11,519 bases of DNA, from assembly GCA_001970855.1 (NCBI GenBank), contig LSSN01001888.1:1-11519 (forward strand), given 5' to 3'. The position numbers and the translations under genes are program-made. Position 1 is the first letter of the stretch; every line of letters begins with the position of its first letter. This stretch comes from Smittium culicis. Lineage: Eukaryota > Kickxellomycota > Harpellomycetes > Harpellales > Legeriomycetaceae. The notes under the pieces were generated by a model that saw nothing but the letters and a program-made list of their open reading frames with translations, ran no database searches and was not told where the DNA came from. Positions 1-8,670 of the stretch are shown here, one piece after another.

Positions 1-141
1 ATAATCACCACTTATTTGGTCAAGATTATAGTAGAAATGATAATTTAGATGCACTCTCTTTTTAGATCGCATCTTTGATACAATAGCATAGGAAGTCACT
101 ACTCTTAGAGGGTCATCCAAAATTGTGTTGAGGGAGCTGAT
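1..141 (-). other. possible exon of a gene running off the left edge
   Basis: Read on the minus strand, this stretch is open for 47 codons to the window edge. It begins just after a pyrimidine-rich acceptor-like sequence ending in GAG (AG at 142-143). The reading contains segments such as DDPLRVVTSYAIVSK, and G/C is somewhat enriched at codon position 1. I recognise no family. In DNA this AT-rich, a stop-free run of this length arises by chance in about one of ten such looks over six frames, so support is weak. It could equally be non-coding. Confidence 0.2.
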
Positions 142-144
142 CTC

Positions 145-560
145 AAAAAAGAAATATAAACATATATTTATTATCTATAATATTATTCTTCAAATATAAA
201 ATTCGAGGATTATATGAGAGGAGGAAATAGGATGTTCTGATAGATTGCAAAAACAATAAAAAAGTAAATCGGTTAGCCGATTTAATGATTAATAGATTAA
301 TAAATATAAATTACTTCTATTCAATAAATCAAAAAAATTAAAATTTTTTTTAGAATAAATCCGATTAGCTAATACGTAAGAAATTAACTAAATAATATAG
401 AAATGATCACTTGAAGTGAAATAATTAATTCCAAATATTATTTCCCACTTTATTCTTTTTATCTATACTTATTATCAATTAATATCAGTTTTAAATTATA
501 CTACTTTATAAATAATTATTAATTGAAGCTTTAAAAAATAAAACTATATAAAGCTATATT
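145..560. other. AT-rich intergenic DNA
   Basis: No reading frame of note on either strand. The stretch holds a perfect 8-bp-arm palindrome (265-284) and a second imperfect hairpin near 414-449, whose arms read agtgaaataat and its complement with a 2-nt bulge. It lies just beyond the 3' end of the transposase relic and may include the eroded end of that element. I could not identify a terminal inverted repeat. Confidence 0.5.
265..284. repeat. short perfect palindrome (8-bp arms, 4-nt loop)
   Basis: The arms taaatcgg and ccgattta flank the loop ttag. A related but inexact copy in inverse orientation (around ccgattagctaat) lies near 360-375, about 85 bp away. The pair may be the ends of a small eroded repeat, or chance in AT-rich DNA. 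Confidence 0.4.
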
Positions 561-566
561 TAGTAA

Positions 567-1219
567 TTAATATGTGAAATACCATTGCTCGATTATTTCT
601 CTTGATAAATAAACCGAATAATTTTTCATTTTTCTATAATAGCCACTACAATATTCTTTATAATTAATATTAACCCATTCATATATTTTTTCAAAAATAT
701 CAATTTCATCAATACGCTTTTGAGTATCTAAATATCACGTTAGCTTTGAAAATGTGCTTTCAATAGGGTTTAACTAAAGTGGCTATGTGATTAAATAATG
801 TATGTTTAATTCAGAATTTTCTATGAATTTTTAAACTAGTTTGTTTTTATGAAATGTAAAATCATCCATAATTAATGCTCCTTTCTAAACGCTTCCACTT
901 GATAGGTCTAAAATAAGCTCATTGATATATTCAAGAAATGTATCTGCTTTAGAAGCTATTGTGATTTTATTATAAAAATCTGTAGCCTCTTTTATTGAAT
1001 CTACTGCAGGTTCAAATGTTTCACGAGCACAATTTTTATATTTTTTGCATCACGTTTATTCTTTGAATCAGTTATTGATACTTTTTATAATAATTTTATA
1101 AATTTTCAAAAGTATTTTTTTTAATATTTAAATTCTCTGATGTATTCTTAGCAGACTTGTTTCAAATGGCTAGTAATAATTCCGCTTCGGTCTTCATCGG
1201 TGGTAATTTTACACTTCAT
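567..1219 (-). pseudogene. decayed Tc1/mariner/IS630-type (DD34E) transposase
   Basis: This is a relic of a DDE-superfamily transposase, the enzyme that cuts and pastes Tc1/mariner/IS630-like DNA transposons. The C-terminal half is read from about 1014 down to a TAA at 567-569. It shows the block GALIMDDFTFHKNKL, then LNPIESTFSKL, the usual second and third catalytic blocks. The catalytic D (codon 864-866) and E (codon 759-761) are separated by exactly 34 residues, the classic spacing. The frame is broken by stops at 885-887, 831-833, 783-785, 774-776 and 735-737. A tail with EYCSGYYRKMKNY also fits these transposases. The N-terminal part starts at ATG 1217-1219 (MKCKITTDEDRSGIITSHLK) in another frame. 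It continues, after a frameshift, as a helix-turn-helix-like segment (ENLNIKKNTFENL). The first catalytic D region is not visible, so an internal deletion is likely. The element is non-functional. Confidence 0.8.
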
Positions 1220-1239
1220 TTTTATTGTTTTAAAAAATT

Positions 1240-2270
1240 AAATTAAATGAAATTAAATAAAAAAAATACAATTAAACTAAATAAATCAATAAATACTCGT
1301 ATTTTATATTTTATTATACTGTCGTATTTATATTTGTTCATCTATTTTTGAGAGTCGAAAATGTCACTTTTGATACAATTGACACCAAAAATTTCATATA
1401 TTTTTAAAACTCCATAGTGTATATTATGATTCAAGACATGATAACAGATATTTTAAAAGTTTTATAGATAATTAACATTGACCTACTAATTATAATTTAA
1501 TTGTTTTATTAATGGTTCAATAGTAATTTAAATTGATATTAAAGAGATTCAAAACTTATATTATATTTATTAAACCGTAAATCATTTATTATAACATATA
1601 ATTGGCTAAATGTATTTTAATATTTTATACAATAATTAAAAACTTTAGTATGGTACTTTTGTTTCAATTTATAAAATATTAACCATAACTATAAATTGTT
1701 TTGTGTATTTTAATTCTGAACTACTAATTTAACTAGTTTCAGAGTTAACCCTATCCTGGGTAGTAGAATTTTTTTGGCCTACCAATACAGTCAATTTTAT
1801 TCAATTATTAATATTTAATAGTGAGTTTCGTTTCGTTTTATTTTAGTAAAGTTGTATAATAACAACAATACTAGGGTTACATATAAACCATGAATGAATC
1901 AATGAATTCATTTTTTGAAGGTTGTTGGAATTTAAATAATCAAAGAATTTTTTGTGCTTGGGTTGGATTTTGTTTTTTTTTTTAAAATAAATAATAGTCG
2001 GCTATATGTGTAAGATGCGTTACACTATAACTGGCTAGACAGATTACGTTCAGTAGGTTATTCTTGCGAAAATGGTGTATACTTGAAAAATTTTGCAAAA
2101 AAATTAATAAATTAGCCGTTTCCCGTCCAACGCTCTTTAAAAAAATGGATTTCTTGATTCGCCAGCTATTTATAGGCTTTTTTATTATTTGCTGCTATTC
2201 TTCAACAAACGAACACTTACACGTATCTCAAAATTATATTATAAATATTGAATGCAGTTGGGTATATTTG
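1240..2270. other. AT-rich intergenic DNA without a recognisable gene
   Basis: Both strands are dense in stops and I see no domain-like reading. The 5' side of the transposase relic (1220-1400) probably includes its former flank or terminal repeat, but no inverted partner is clear on the other side. A 73-codon open frame at 2064-2285 (plus) starts at TTG, has no G/C codon-position bias and resembles nothing I know, so it is not called. Confidence 0.5.
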
Positions 2271-2271
2271 G

Positions 2272-2377
2272 TAGATAAAAAATAGTCTACTGCCCGTGAA
2301 AGAGTTTAAAATATTACGAGTTTATTAGAAGAATATCTAGTAAAACCTTTCAAGGGCAGTAGACTGTTTTTGATATA
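2272..2377. repeat. long inverted repeat, two 37-bp arms around a 32-nt loop
   Basis: Arms 2272-2308 and 2341-2377 are complementary at about 31 of 37 positions. They include an uninterrupted 12-bp core (agtctactgccc / gggcagtagact). The arms are richer in G/C than the surroundings, so this is not a trivial AT palindrome. It could be a miniature inverted-repeat element, the remains of transposon ends, or a hairpin in a transcript. No clear target-site duplication is seen apart from TA-rich flanks. Confidence 0.75.
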
Positions 2378-2516
2378 TGAAATATGTTCATCAATATTCA
2401 ATAAAAATACTTCAATTCCCAGATTCATTCATGTACTGTTTTATTGTAATATAACAGTGAATACTAAGTTTACTTTTAAAAACTAAATCAATCAATAAAT
2501 TGGTTTTTTAATAGTT

Positions 2517-2528
2517 TTTGGCGGGAAA
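2517..2528 (+). promoter_or_regulatory. perfect E2F-type motif
   Basis: The sequence TTTGGCGGGAAA matches the classic E2F/DP binding site. E2F is known to persist in early-diverging fungi beside the SBF/MBF regulators. No gene is recognisable next to this site, so its function is unproven. A sequence match alone can be chance. Confidence 0.3.
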
Positions 2529-4450
2529 GGGTCAAGGAAGCTCAGTGACTAGGATTAAGTTTTGATAACAAGTAATTACATAAAAGCAAACTTTAACAGC
2601 TAAATTGATTGTAGCTTAACTTTTACAGATACGATTCCCAAGTTTAGATAGGGGTTTAAAGAAAATAAAAGTATTGTAGTGCATTTTCTAAGCGAGAAAA
2701 CAAGTTGGCTGTTTGTAGTATCATAACTAACAGAAAAAAACCAATTGCGTATTTTGAACAGTAAATTCTTGGTAATGAATAGAAATTTTTTTTAAAATGA
2801 GAATGTGATTAGGCAGAAGTTTAGGCTTTTGTATTGGCTTTCAAATTACTAAAATAATCAGCCCAATTAGAAAATTTTAAATGTGTTCAGGAATATGAGA
2901 GGCGATAAAGAGAAATAAACTTATTCTTTCTGCTCGTAAACTAACTCCGCTTATGACTAAAATATTTTGAGTCTGAGTTTTAAATACCCAAGTCGATAAA
3001 GCCTCGCATAGCCAACCACAGAGGATATGTTTTTATTACGCAATTCACTTATTTGCTACTGAGACTAAAACTATTGTAAAAAGAGAATGATTATTATGCC
3101 TTTGGACCATTATGTTTGGACAAATTATCTAAATCAAGACTCAAGATACGGCCAACTGCAATTAACAACCAAAAATTTATCTGAATACTTTGATCATTGG
3201 ATAATTTATCAGAGTTTAATCAAAAGACACTGATTATGCTAGTTATTGGCTAAGCATATCGATAATTGAAATTAGATGATTTCTATGGAATAAAATGGAA
3301 CGAGAAGGAATGATTTGGCACACCAAGATGTTGAATATAGGCGAGCTTTATTGTGGGCGAATGCCAGGTAGTTGGAAGCGTAGAGAATGTTTGAATAGGG
3401 CTTATAGCTAATAGAAGATTATTGGTCGAGCTGGGTTGGGTGCTAACAGGGGTTAGATTTAAGTTTGCTGTAAAATTTTTTTTATCTTGATTGTTTGCGA
3501 AACTAATGGAGATTGGAAAAGTATAAATAGCAAGCATTTTCTCAATACTTATAGACAAACATATCATTATGATTTACTCACTTCCATTAGCTATATCTAT
3601 GCGCTGACAGCGATCAAACATCTTTGTTTGATTTTCTGACCAGTTCGTGATTGTTGCCAATGCTTGTGAGTTGTCATCACATATATAATTGTAATTTTAT
3701 CTCATTTCATTTGGGTCTTTGGCGCGATCTGAATTGTAAGAATCTACTTTAATCTCTTCTATTTATAATGATGTTATTTTTTTGTGCATTTCCCACCACT
3801 TATCGACCATGGTGAAACTAATGCGTGTCTTGCTGAGACACAATACTTGCCAGTATACTTTACTGAATTACCTTTCAACCTCAATCTCACTTCTTTTTCA
3901 TTTAAACCGATATCTAATGTTCTTCGTTTTTGTTATTTTTAGACATTCTTTTCGCAGTCATCCGTATTGTCACTTTATCAACCAGTATTTATTTCTAAGG
4001 TATGTTTATGGTTACAATCAACTGTTATCTATTCATATGATGATATCTTTAATTCGCAGTTTCCTCTATAATATAAACCAAGCGGTTTATATGATGATGG
4101 CCAAAACTATTTTCCTTCCTTAGAAGTCTGAACAAAATCATAAACAACTATAAATACATTATTTGTTATTCAATTATTAATAGTGTTTTTAATTATATTT
4201 TTAGGAATCTGTTTTCTTCGAATAAATACTATTAATCATTTTTCATAAGTTAATTGTGAGTATTTCTTTTATTAATAATTCATTGTTTATCATGATGATT
4301 TATACCATAGCATAAAAAAATATAGGAAGTGCCGTCTGAAAATAATATTTGACGACATTGGTTTACTGAACCTTATACTTCAATCTGTGCTTTGTTTGCC
4401 TTTACAGTTTACTAATTTTACTTTAATTAAAATTTAGATATCCTCCGAGC
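2529..4450. other. intergenic DNA without a supported gene
   Basis: Several medium-length open frames occur here (for example 3283-3567 minus and 3782-4123 plus). The minus frame shows no G/C codon-position bias, and neither resembles a known protein. The 3772-3912 stretch and an intron-like element at 4000-4059 are the only hints of coding and are described separately. The 3' untranslated region of the TEA-factor gene probably extends into the right end. Confidence 0.5.
4000..4059 (+). other. intron-like sequence without a supported gene
   Basis: On the plus strand a 60-bp segment starts with a consensus donor (AAG|GTATGT) and ends in a good acceptor (TTCGCAG). Another strong acceptor lies at 3941-3942 (branch-like CTAAT at 3914-3918, then a pyrimidine tract and TAG). 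Together they bracket a 57-bp exon-like piece, 3943-3999, open in phase 0 (containing SSVLSLYQPVFISK). I could not connect it to a start codon or a known protein. It may be a gene remnant, a non-coding transcript, or chance. Confidence 0.25.
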
Positions 4451-4454
4451 TCAT

Positions 4455-4460
4455 TTTATT
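4455..4460 (-). terminator. candidate polyadenylation signal AATAAA for the TEA-factor gene
   Basis: Reading the minus strand, AATAAA occurs about 125 bp after the TAA stop of the TEA-factor gene. It is the nearest canonical hexamer on that strand. The motif is common in AT-rich DNA, so the assignment is tentative. Confidence 0.35.
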
Positions 4461-4583
4461 ATATCTCTAAATTTTTGTATATTATCAAATAAAAATCAAT
4501 AAAATATTTATACTATTTCATTTCGTTATTTTTAAATTTATCACTTTTTAATTGTATTTTGCTGAGCCTTTGTGATATCGTCA

Positions 4584-7500
4584 TTATGAGTAGTAACTAT
4601 CTGAAAACAGCATGCTATCAAGGATTTTGTCACTTAGTATCTCTGAAGTCCTTTTTGATTTTATTGATGTCTCTTCATCGTTTCCATTTCTTACGAGCTG
4701 CGTGTCGTTTAGTGGAATGTTCTCATATCCTGTACTCAATAGCGACGTTTTTTCAAAGGCAAAGTCCATGGGGCTATTGAGTGACGAGTTGTTTGTAAAG
4801 CTGTCTACAGACAACAAGTTTGTCGAAAAGTAATTTACATTGCTTAGACAGTCTAGGTTTTGATCACTCCATTCGCTGTTTTGGGCATGAGTATATTTGT
4901 TGCTAGATTTCGCAAAGCTGGTACTCTGTCTTATGAAAGGGCTGCTGTTCATGTCAAAGTTAAATACACTACTGCAGTCCATTGTGTTATTGTATAAGCC
5001 TTCAGCGCCTCTATCATTCGAATTGAGCAAATCTAGCCCTAATACACTGCTATTATCAATGCTCTTAATAGGCATACTGATAGTTTTCTCCAATCCTGGA
5101 GTAGCGTGCAAATTGTTGCTCAAACCGCATATTTCCTTCAACTGATCAATGCTGTATAAATGGTTGTTTGCATTGAAGTTTTGTGGATTTGAAGCGTGTT
5201 CCGTTGTTGAGCTATTGTTGCACAACGTTGAAGATCGTGATAATCCAATAAGCGAATTCATCCGACTATTAGTTCCACCTAAACTCTTGTTAACGTCTTG
5301 TATAAATGGATTGTTGTTTCCAAGACTGCTAATGTCATAGCTTGTATTTATATCAAGCGAATTTCTAGTGGAGTTAAATTGAGAGCTGCCTAAGAAATCA
5401 ATAGAATTAGTATTATTATTGTTAGATAGTGTCGATTGTTTATTGAAAATATTATTGTCGATTGATTGAGTGTTCGAGGAATCGAGGCTGACTTGGAGCT
5501 GTAGGTTTGCAGAATCGCTAAAATTTTGGGTAAATGGCGAATTGTTTGTGTAAGCTTTGGTGCTGTTTGCGCTGCTAGGATAAAAGTCAAATTTACCGCC
5601 TGTGTTTTGCAAGTTTGGGGTTGGCCATGCAGTATAACTGCTATTGTAAGCGGATACAATATCGCTATTTTTTTTACTGGTAGACAGCTGTGGCGGTAAC
5701 GGAGGATGCGAGTACTTAGTATCTACAAAGCCACTGTAACTAAATTCTCCAACGTTGTGGTACAGATCAGCTTCTGTTTTAATGCCGCTAGACTCTTTCA
5801 TTGCCAAACTTTTGAATTTTTTGTCTGAAATTGCTCTTCTAACCAACAACGAGCTTGAGTGCTTTGGTTTTGGTTTTTGTTTGAAGCTGATACTTTTTCG
5901 GATAGCTAGTGGCTGCGGTGGTTTTGTCTTGAGTGCCGGTATAAGTCTTTTTTTATTGCTGGTAGCAATATCATTGTTATTGTTATTTGATATTCCAGAC
6001 AGGTTTGCGTAGCTATTCTCATGGCTCATATGATCGTTATTATTTGCATGATTCTGGTGCTTCTGTTGTTGAATGTCAAGTAAATTTTGCAAATATAGAG
6101 AGGCTTGAGTAGGCAGTGATGGTAATGTATCAGGTTCGATTTTTGGCAATATAGCTTGGCTATTTGAGTTTAGCAAATTCGAGCTAGCAAATGCTTCTAC
6201 TACTGAACTGTGAGAATTAGGGTTTACTTCAGTGAAGTTGCTAATGAACCCAACGTTCTTTTGATTAATTACATTATGCTTGCAAGTATCATAGTACAAA
6301 ATTTTTTCTGAGTTGTGATTGTTGTTTTGCGTAATCGAGTTCAATTGTTGCATGAAAGATATATTATTACCTAAATATTCACAATTACCTGAGCTCAATA
6401 AAGGAAGGATTTTTTTGCCTGGAATACTTGAATCATTTATTCCTGACTGAGCCTTCAATGCGTTCAAAGAATCAGCATTATCAGCAGAAAACATGTTGGA
6501 AATGTACGTATCCATACTCATACTCATTAAAGCTTTTTTGCTTGTATTGTTACTTGGTCTTTCTTCTTTACTGGCTTTACAAAGCCCATATCGCTGCGAC
6601 ATATTCGGTTGATTACCGTCATAAACGCCAAACACGCATCTCAAGTATTCGAAATCACAATCTTCCATCTCCATGATTTCAGGTACTGGCTTTACAGCTT
6701 CAAAAACCCCAAAATCGTCATTTATAGGCTCTGGCGGTAAACTTGGGCAAGGTTTTGTTATCGCAAATGTGTTTGGTACAGCAGATTCGCTCTTAATTTG
6801 AATTTTGGAGCTTCCTTCACCCGCGCTCTTATCTTGCAATTTCGCACCCATTGAGCTTTTTGAAGCTACTTGATCGTTCAAATTATACAAATCTACTGAC
6901 GCAGTTCTTTTAATCTTACTATTGATTGATGTTTGGGATGTTGCTTGACTTGATCTCACATAATACGATCGAAAGTTATGAAGAAGCTTTTTAAACACGC
7001 GCTCATTCAAATCCCCTAATATTATCATTTAATAGTAAAAAAATAGTAATTTAATATTTTATTTGATTCAATAAAAATATGTTTCTATGCCTATAATGTC
7101 GGCTAACAATGATGAATAGGCGACTTACTACTACATGGAGCTTTTTTACAGTTTGCCCAAACTTGTATGTGCGAGGAAACCTGTTTCCTAGCACGAAAAA
7201 CTCCGGTTTTCATAAATATATATCTTGATACGATATCATTCCTTCCTATCAGCTCTATCAAAAAAAAAAAAAGAGTATATGTGTGTGTTAAGCTGTTACT
7301 TTATATGCTACTTATCATGTTATGGGAAGTGATAAGAAAAAGTCAGCATACCTGCTTTGCCAAAAACGTTTAAGCCTAGATGGTACTTTTTCTGGCCAAT
7401 ATGTGCAAATTTGTACACAGCTATTGTATAAAATATGAATAAATATTAGAATTGCGTTAGTGTAATTTGTAAGTTTCGATTAGAGCGATAAATGAAAACG

Positions 7501-7802
7501 TTTTAGCAACATTAAGAAAAGCAGAGGTGTAGCAAGTAGGTATTAATTGATAATCAAGATATATGTTTGAAGTGCTCAACTTCTTACCATAAAGAAAATG
7601 ATATTCTAATTCATCAGTCCATACCTCGCCTGTATTTCCAGGAACCTACGTAAACACAGTTGATTAGTTAAATGCAAGACAGTAATAATAAATGTGTTGA
7701 GTGTTATAGTATATCAGGATGTATTACTCTTTCTTTCAGTGCTAAGTTGTAAGCATTCTCATCCAGTGAGCTTAGTATACTTTTGATTTCGTTCAGTTCC
7801 AT
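4584..7802 (-). CDS. TEA/ATTS-domain transcription factor, five exons, 919 residues
   Basis: This is a sequence-specific nuclear transcription factor of the TEA family (animal TEAD, fungal AbaA/Tec1), which binds CATTCY-type sites. Exons on the minus strand are 7728-7802, 7588-7645, 7352-7420, 7129-7254 and 4584-7015. The introns (82, 167, 97 and 113 bp) begin GTAATA, GTAAGA, GTATGC and GTAAGT, and all end in TAG. Phases agree at every junction, and the total of 2760 nt is exactly 920 codons. The TEA domain covers about residues 30-105: GEVWTDELEYHFLYA (helix 1), a GQKKYHL loop, GRNDIVSRYIFMKTG (helix 2), then the recognition helix RKQVSSHIQVW. The start ATG (7800-7802) follows an in-frame TAA (7806-7808). 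The remaining 800 or so residues are rich in Asn, Ser and Gln and probably disordered. They carry a Lys/Arg-rich block at about 464-516, a possible nuclear localisation signal. No YAP-binding domain of the animal TEAD type is visible. The gene ends with tandem stops TAA TGA. Splicing is predicted from sequence only. Confidence 0.9.
7129..7254 (-). other. exon 4: TEA recognition helix
   Basis: This exon encodes the most conserved part of the TEA domain, GRNDIVSRYIFMKTG followed by RARKQVSSHIQVW. The last helix makes the major-groove contacts in TEA proteins, and the HIQVW ending resembles fungal Tec1. The acceptor follows a run of 12 or more T residues (minus strand), and the donor is a perfect GTAAGT. 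The exon begins in phase 1 and ends in phase 1, joining to GG at 7014-7015 to form an Arg codon. This exon identifies the gene; without it the downstream 2.4-kb frame has no recognisable domain. Confidence 0.92.
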
Positions 7803-7954
7803 TTTTTATTGATAAATATGTTTTAGTATCAGTTTGGTAGGTATTACTACACCTGGGCTAATGCCAGCAATCAAAATATTAAATAAAAAAATAAATATTA
7901 AATAAAAACCAAAGATGGTGCTATGGAATTGTAATTAAATTAATTAAGGGAGAA

Positions 7955-7983
7955 GGGAATGTATTTATCGCGACGAGAATGTA
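7955..7983 (-). promoter_or_regulatory. paired TEA-factor binding sites upstream of the TEA gene
   Basis: On the minus strand, TACATTCTC (7975-7983) and TACATTCCC (7955-7963) both contain CATTCY, the known AbaA/TEAD consensus. They are in the same orientation and exactly 20 bp apart, about two helical turns, roughly 155-180 bp before the start codon. A third TACATTC site lies at 8244-8250. The match is seen in the sequence; autoregulation is inference. Single CATTCY sites are expected about once per kilobase by chance here. Confidence 0.4.
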
Positions 7984-8034
7984 TATCAATAATTATGAAA
8001 TTCTCCGAGTATGTACAAAATGAAGCGACTAAAA

Positions 8035-8057
8035 TGATACACGCTTAAAGTGTATCA
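8035..8057. repeat. perfect 8-bp inverted repeat with 7-nt loop
   Basis: Arms tgatacac (8035-8042) and gtgtatca (8050-8057) flank gcttaaa, about 235-255 bp upstream of the TEA-factor start. It could be a dyad binding site for a dimeric regulator or a small hairpin. It may also be chance. Confidence 0.4.
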
Positions 8058-8256
8058 GTATATACAACCGAATTAATAAATAAGTTAGGATCTTTTATAT
8101 TTTTACAAGAATTTTGAGGCAAAAAATGTGATAATGCAGCCTATTTATTAACTGATTTTTATTTTATGAGCATGCATCACTTTTGTTTCCTCAGCAATAA
8201 AATTAAAACAATGCGATACTAAACTTGCACGTATGCCTGGACAGAATGTATATATG

Positions 8257-8268
8257 CTTACGCGTAAG
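8257..8268. promoter_or_regulatory. 12-bp palindrome containing an MCB-type ACGCGT
   Basis: The sequence cttacgcgtaag is a perfect palindrome whose centre is ACGCGT, the MluI cell-cycle box bound by fungal MBF/SBF-type factors. It lies about 460 bp upstream of the TEA-factor start. One ACGCGT is expected by chance in a window of this size and composition, so function is only suggested by the extended symmetry and position. Confidence 0.25.
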
Positions 8269-8646
8269 TGAAAACTAATATCAATTATTATTATTATTTT
8301 TTTTTTACAAGTACATTTTTTTTTATTGCTTGGAAGGGTATAGAGCGTCACTCGAACAGTTATATCGAGCGGGAGTGGATGGGATTTATGAACAAACAAC
8401 TCGAATGAATAATCGGTTTTTTCTTCTTTTTTTTTTTTTTTAGTGTATGCGGAGAGGATTAAGTGGGATCTTTATGTTATTCATCAGATATAGCAAAAAC
8501 GTGTACCATTGAACATTAAAAAAAAAAACAATAAAATGCATTTTCCTTGTATATAAAACTTTATAGTAAATAGAACGTTTTGATAAAGCTGAATTAGGGT
8601 TTGGATAACAGAGTATAGTCAGCAATGCAGTGGATAATTTTTGTTT

Positions 8647-8670
8647 ATTTTTTATTTTTTATTTTTTATT
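8647..8670. repeat. heptamer tandem repeat (ATTTTTT)x3
   Basis: A residues recur every seven bases at 8647, 8654, 8661 and 8668, separated by six T. This is a short simple-sequence repeat in the upstream region of the TEA-factor gene. On the minus strand it is an A-rich poly(dA:dT)-like tract. Confidence 0.8.

Noticed and set aside
74..1379. Direct repeat tttgatacaat at 74-84 and 1369-1379 flanking the transposase relic.
   Set aside because: It is too long and too low in complexity for a Tc1/mariner TA duplication, is not inverted, and a further copy occurs near 11435. Probably chance.
2064..2285. 73-codon plus-strand open frame with a hydrophobic middle.
   Set aside because: It has no ATG at its start, no codon-position bias and no recognisable domain, and its stop falls in the inverted-repeat arm.
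2537..2640. tRNA- or SINE-like internal promoter boxes (agctcagtgactagg and gatacgattcc).
   Set aside because: The second box matches the B-box at 9 of 11 positions, but the flanking T-stem does not pair and the spacing is wrong for a tRNA without a large intron.
3283..3567. 94-codon minus-strand open frame.
   Set aside because: G/C at codon positions 1, 2 and 3 is about equal, and no motif is visible. It looks like chance in a slightly more GC-rich patch.
2502..3650. A plus-strand frame that reads as a long protein if every stop is taken as Gln or Trp, with a vague likeness to a Mediator subunit.
   Set aside because: Stop density (about 8 percent of codons) equals the random expectation for this composition. 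G/C is nearly equal at the three codon positions, and other frames look just as protein-like. The likeness is pattern-seeking, not evidence.
4559..6676. Several plus-strand open frames (for example 4897-5145, 5755-6012, 6428-6676).
   Set aside because: They are antisense shadows of the last exon of the TEA-factor gene.
8148..8625. Two minus-strand frames upstream of the TEA gene (8148-8399 and 8440-8625).
   Set aside because: They consist largely of translated simple repeats (runs of Lys, Ile, Phe) and show no domain.
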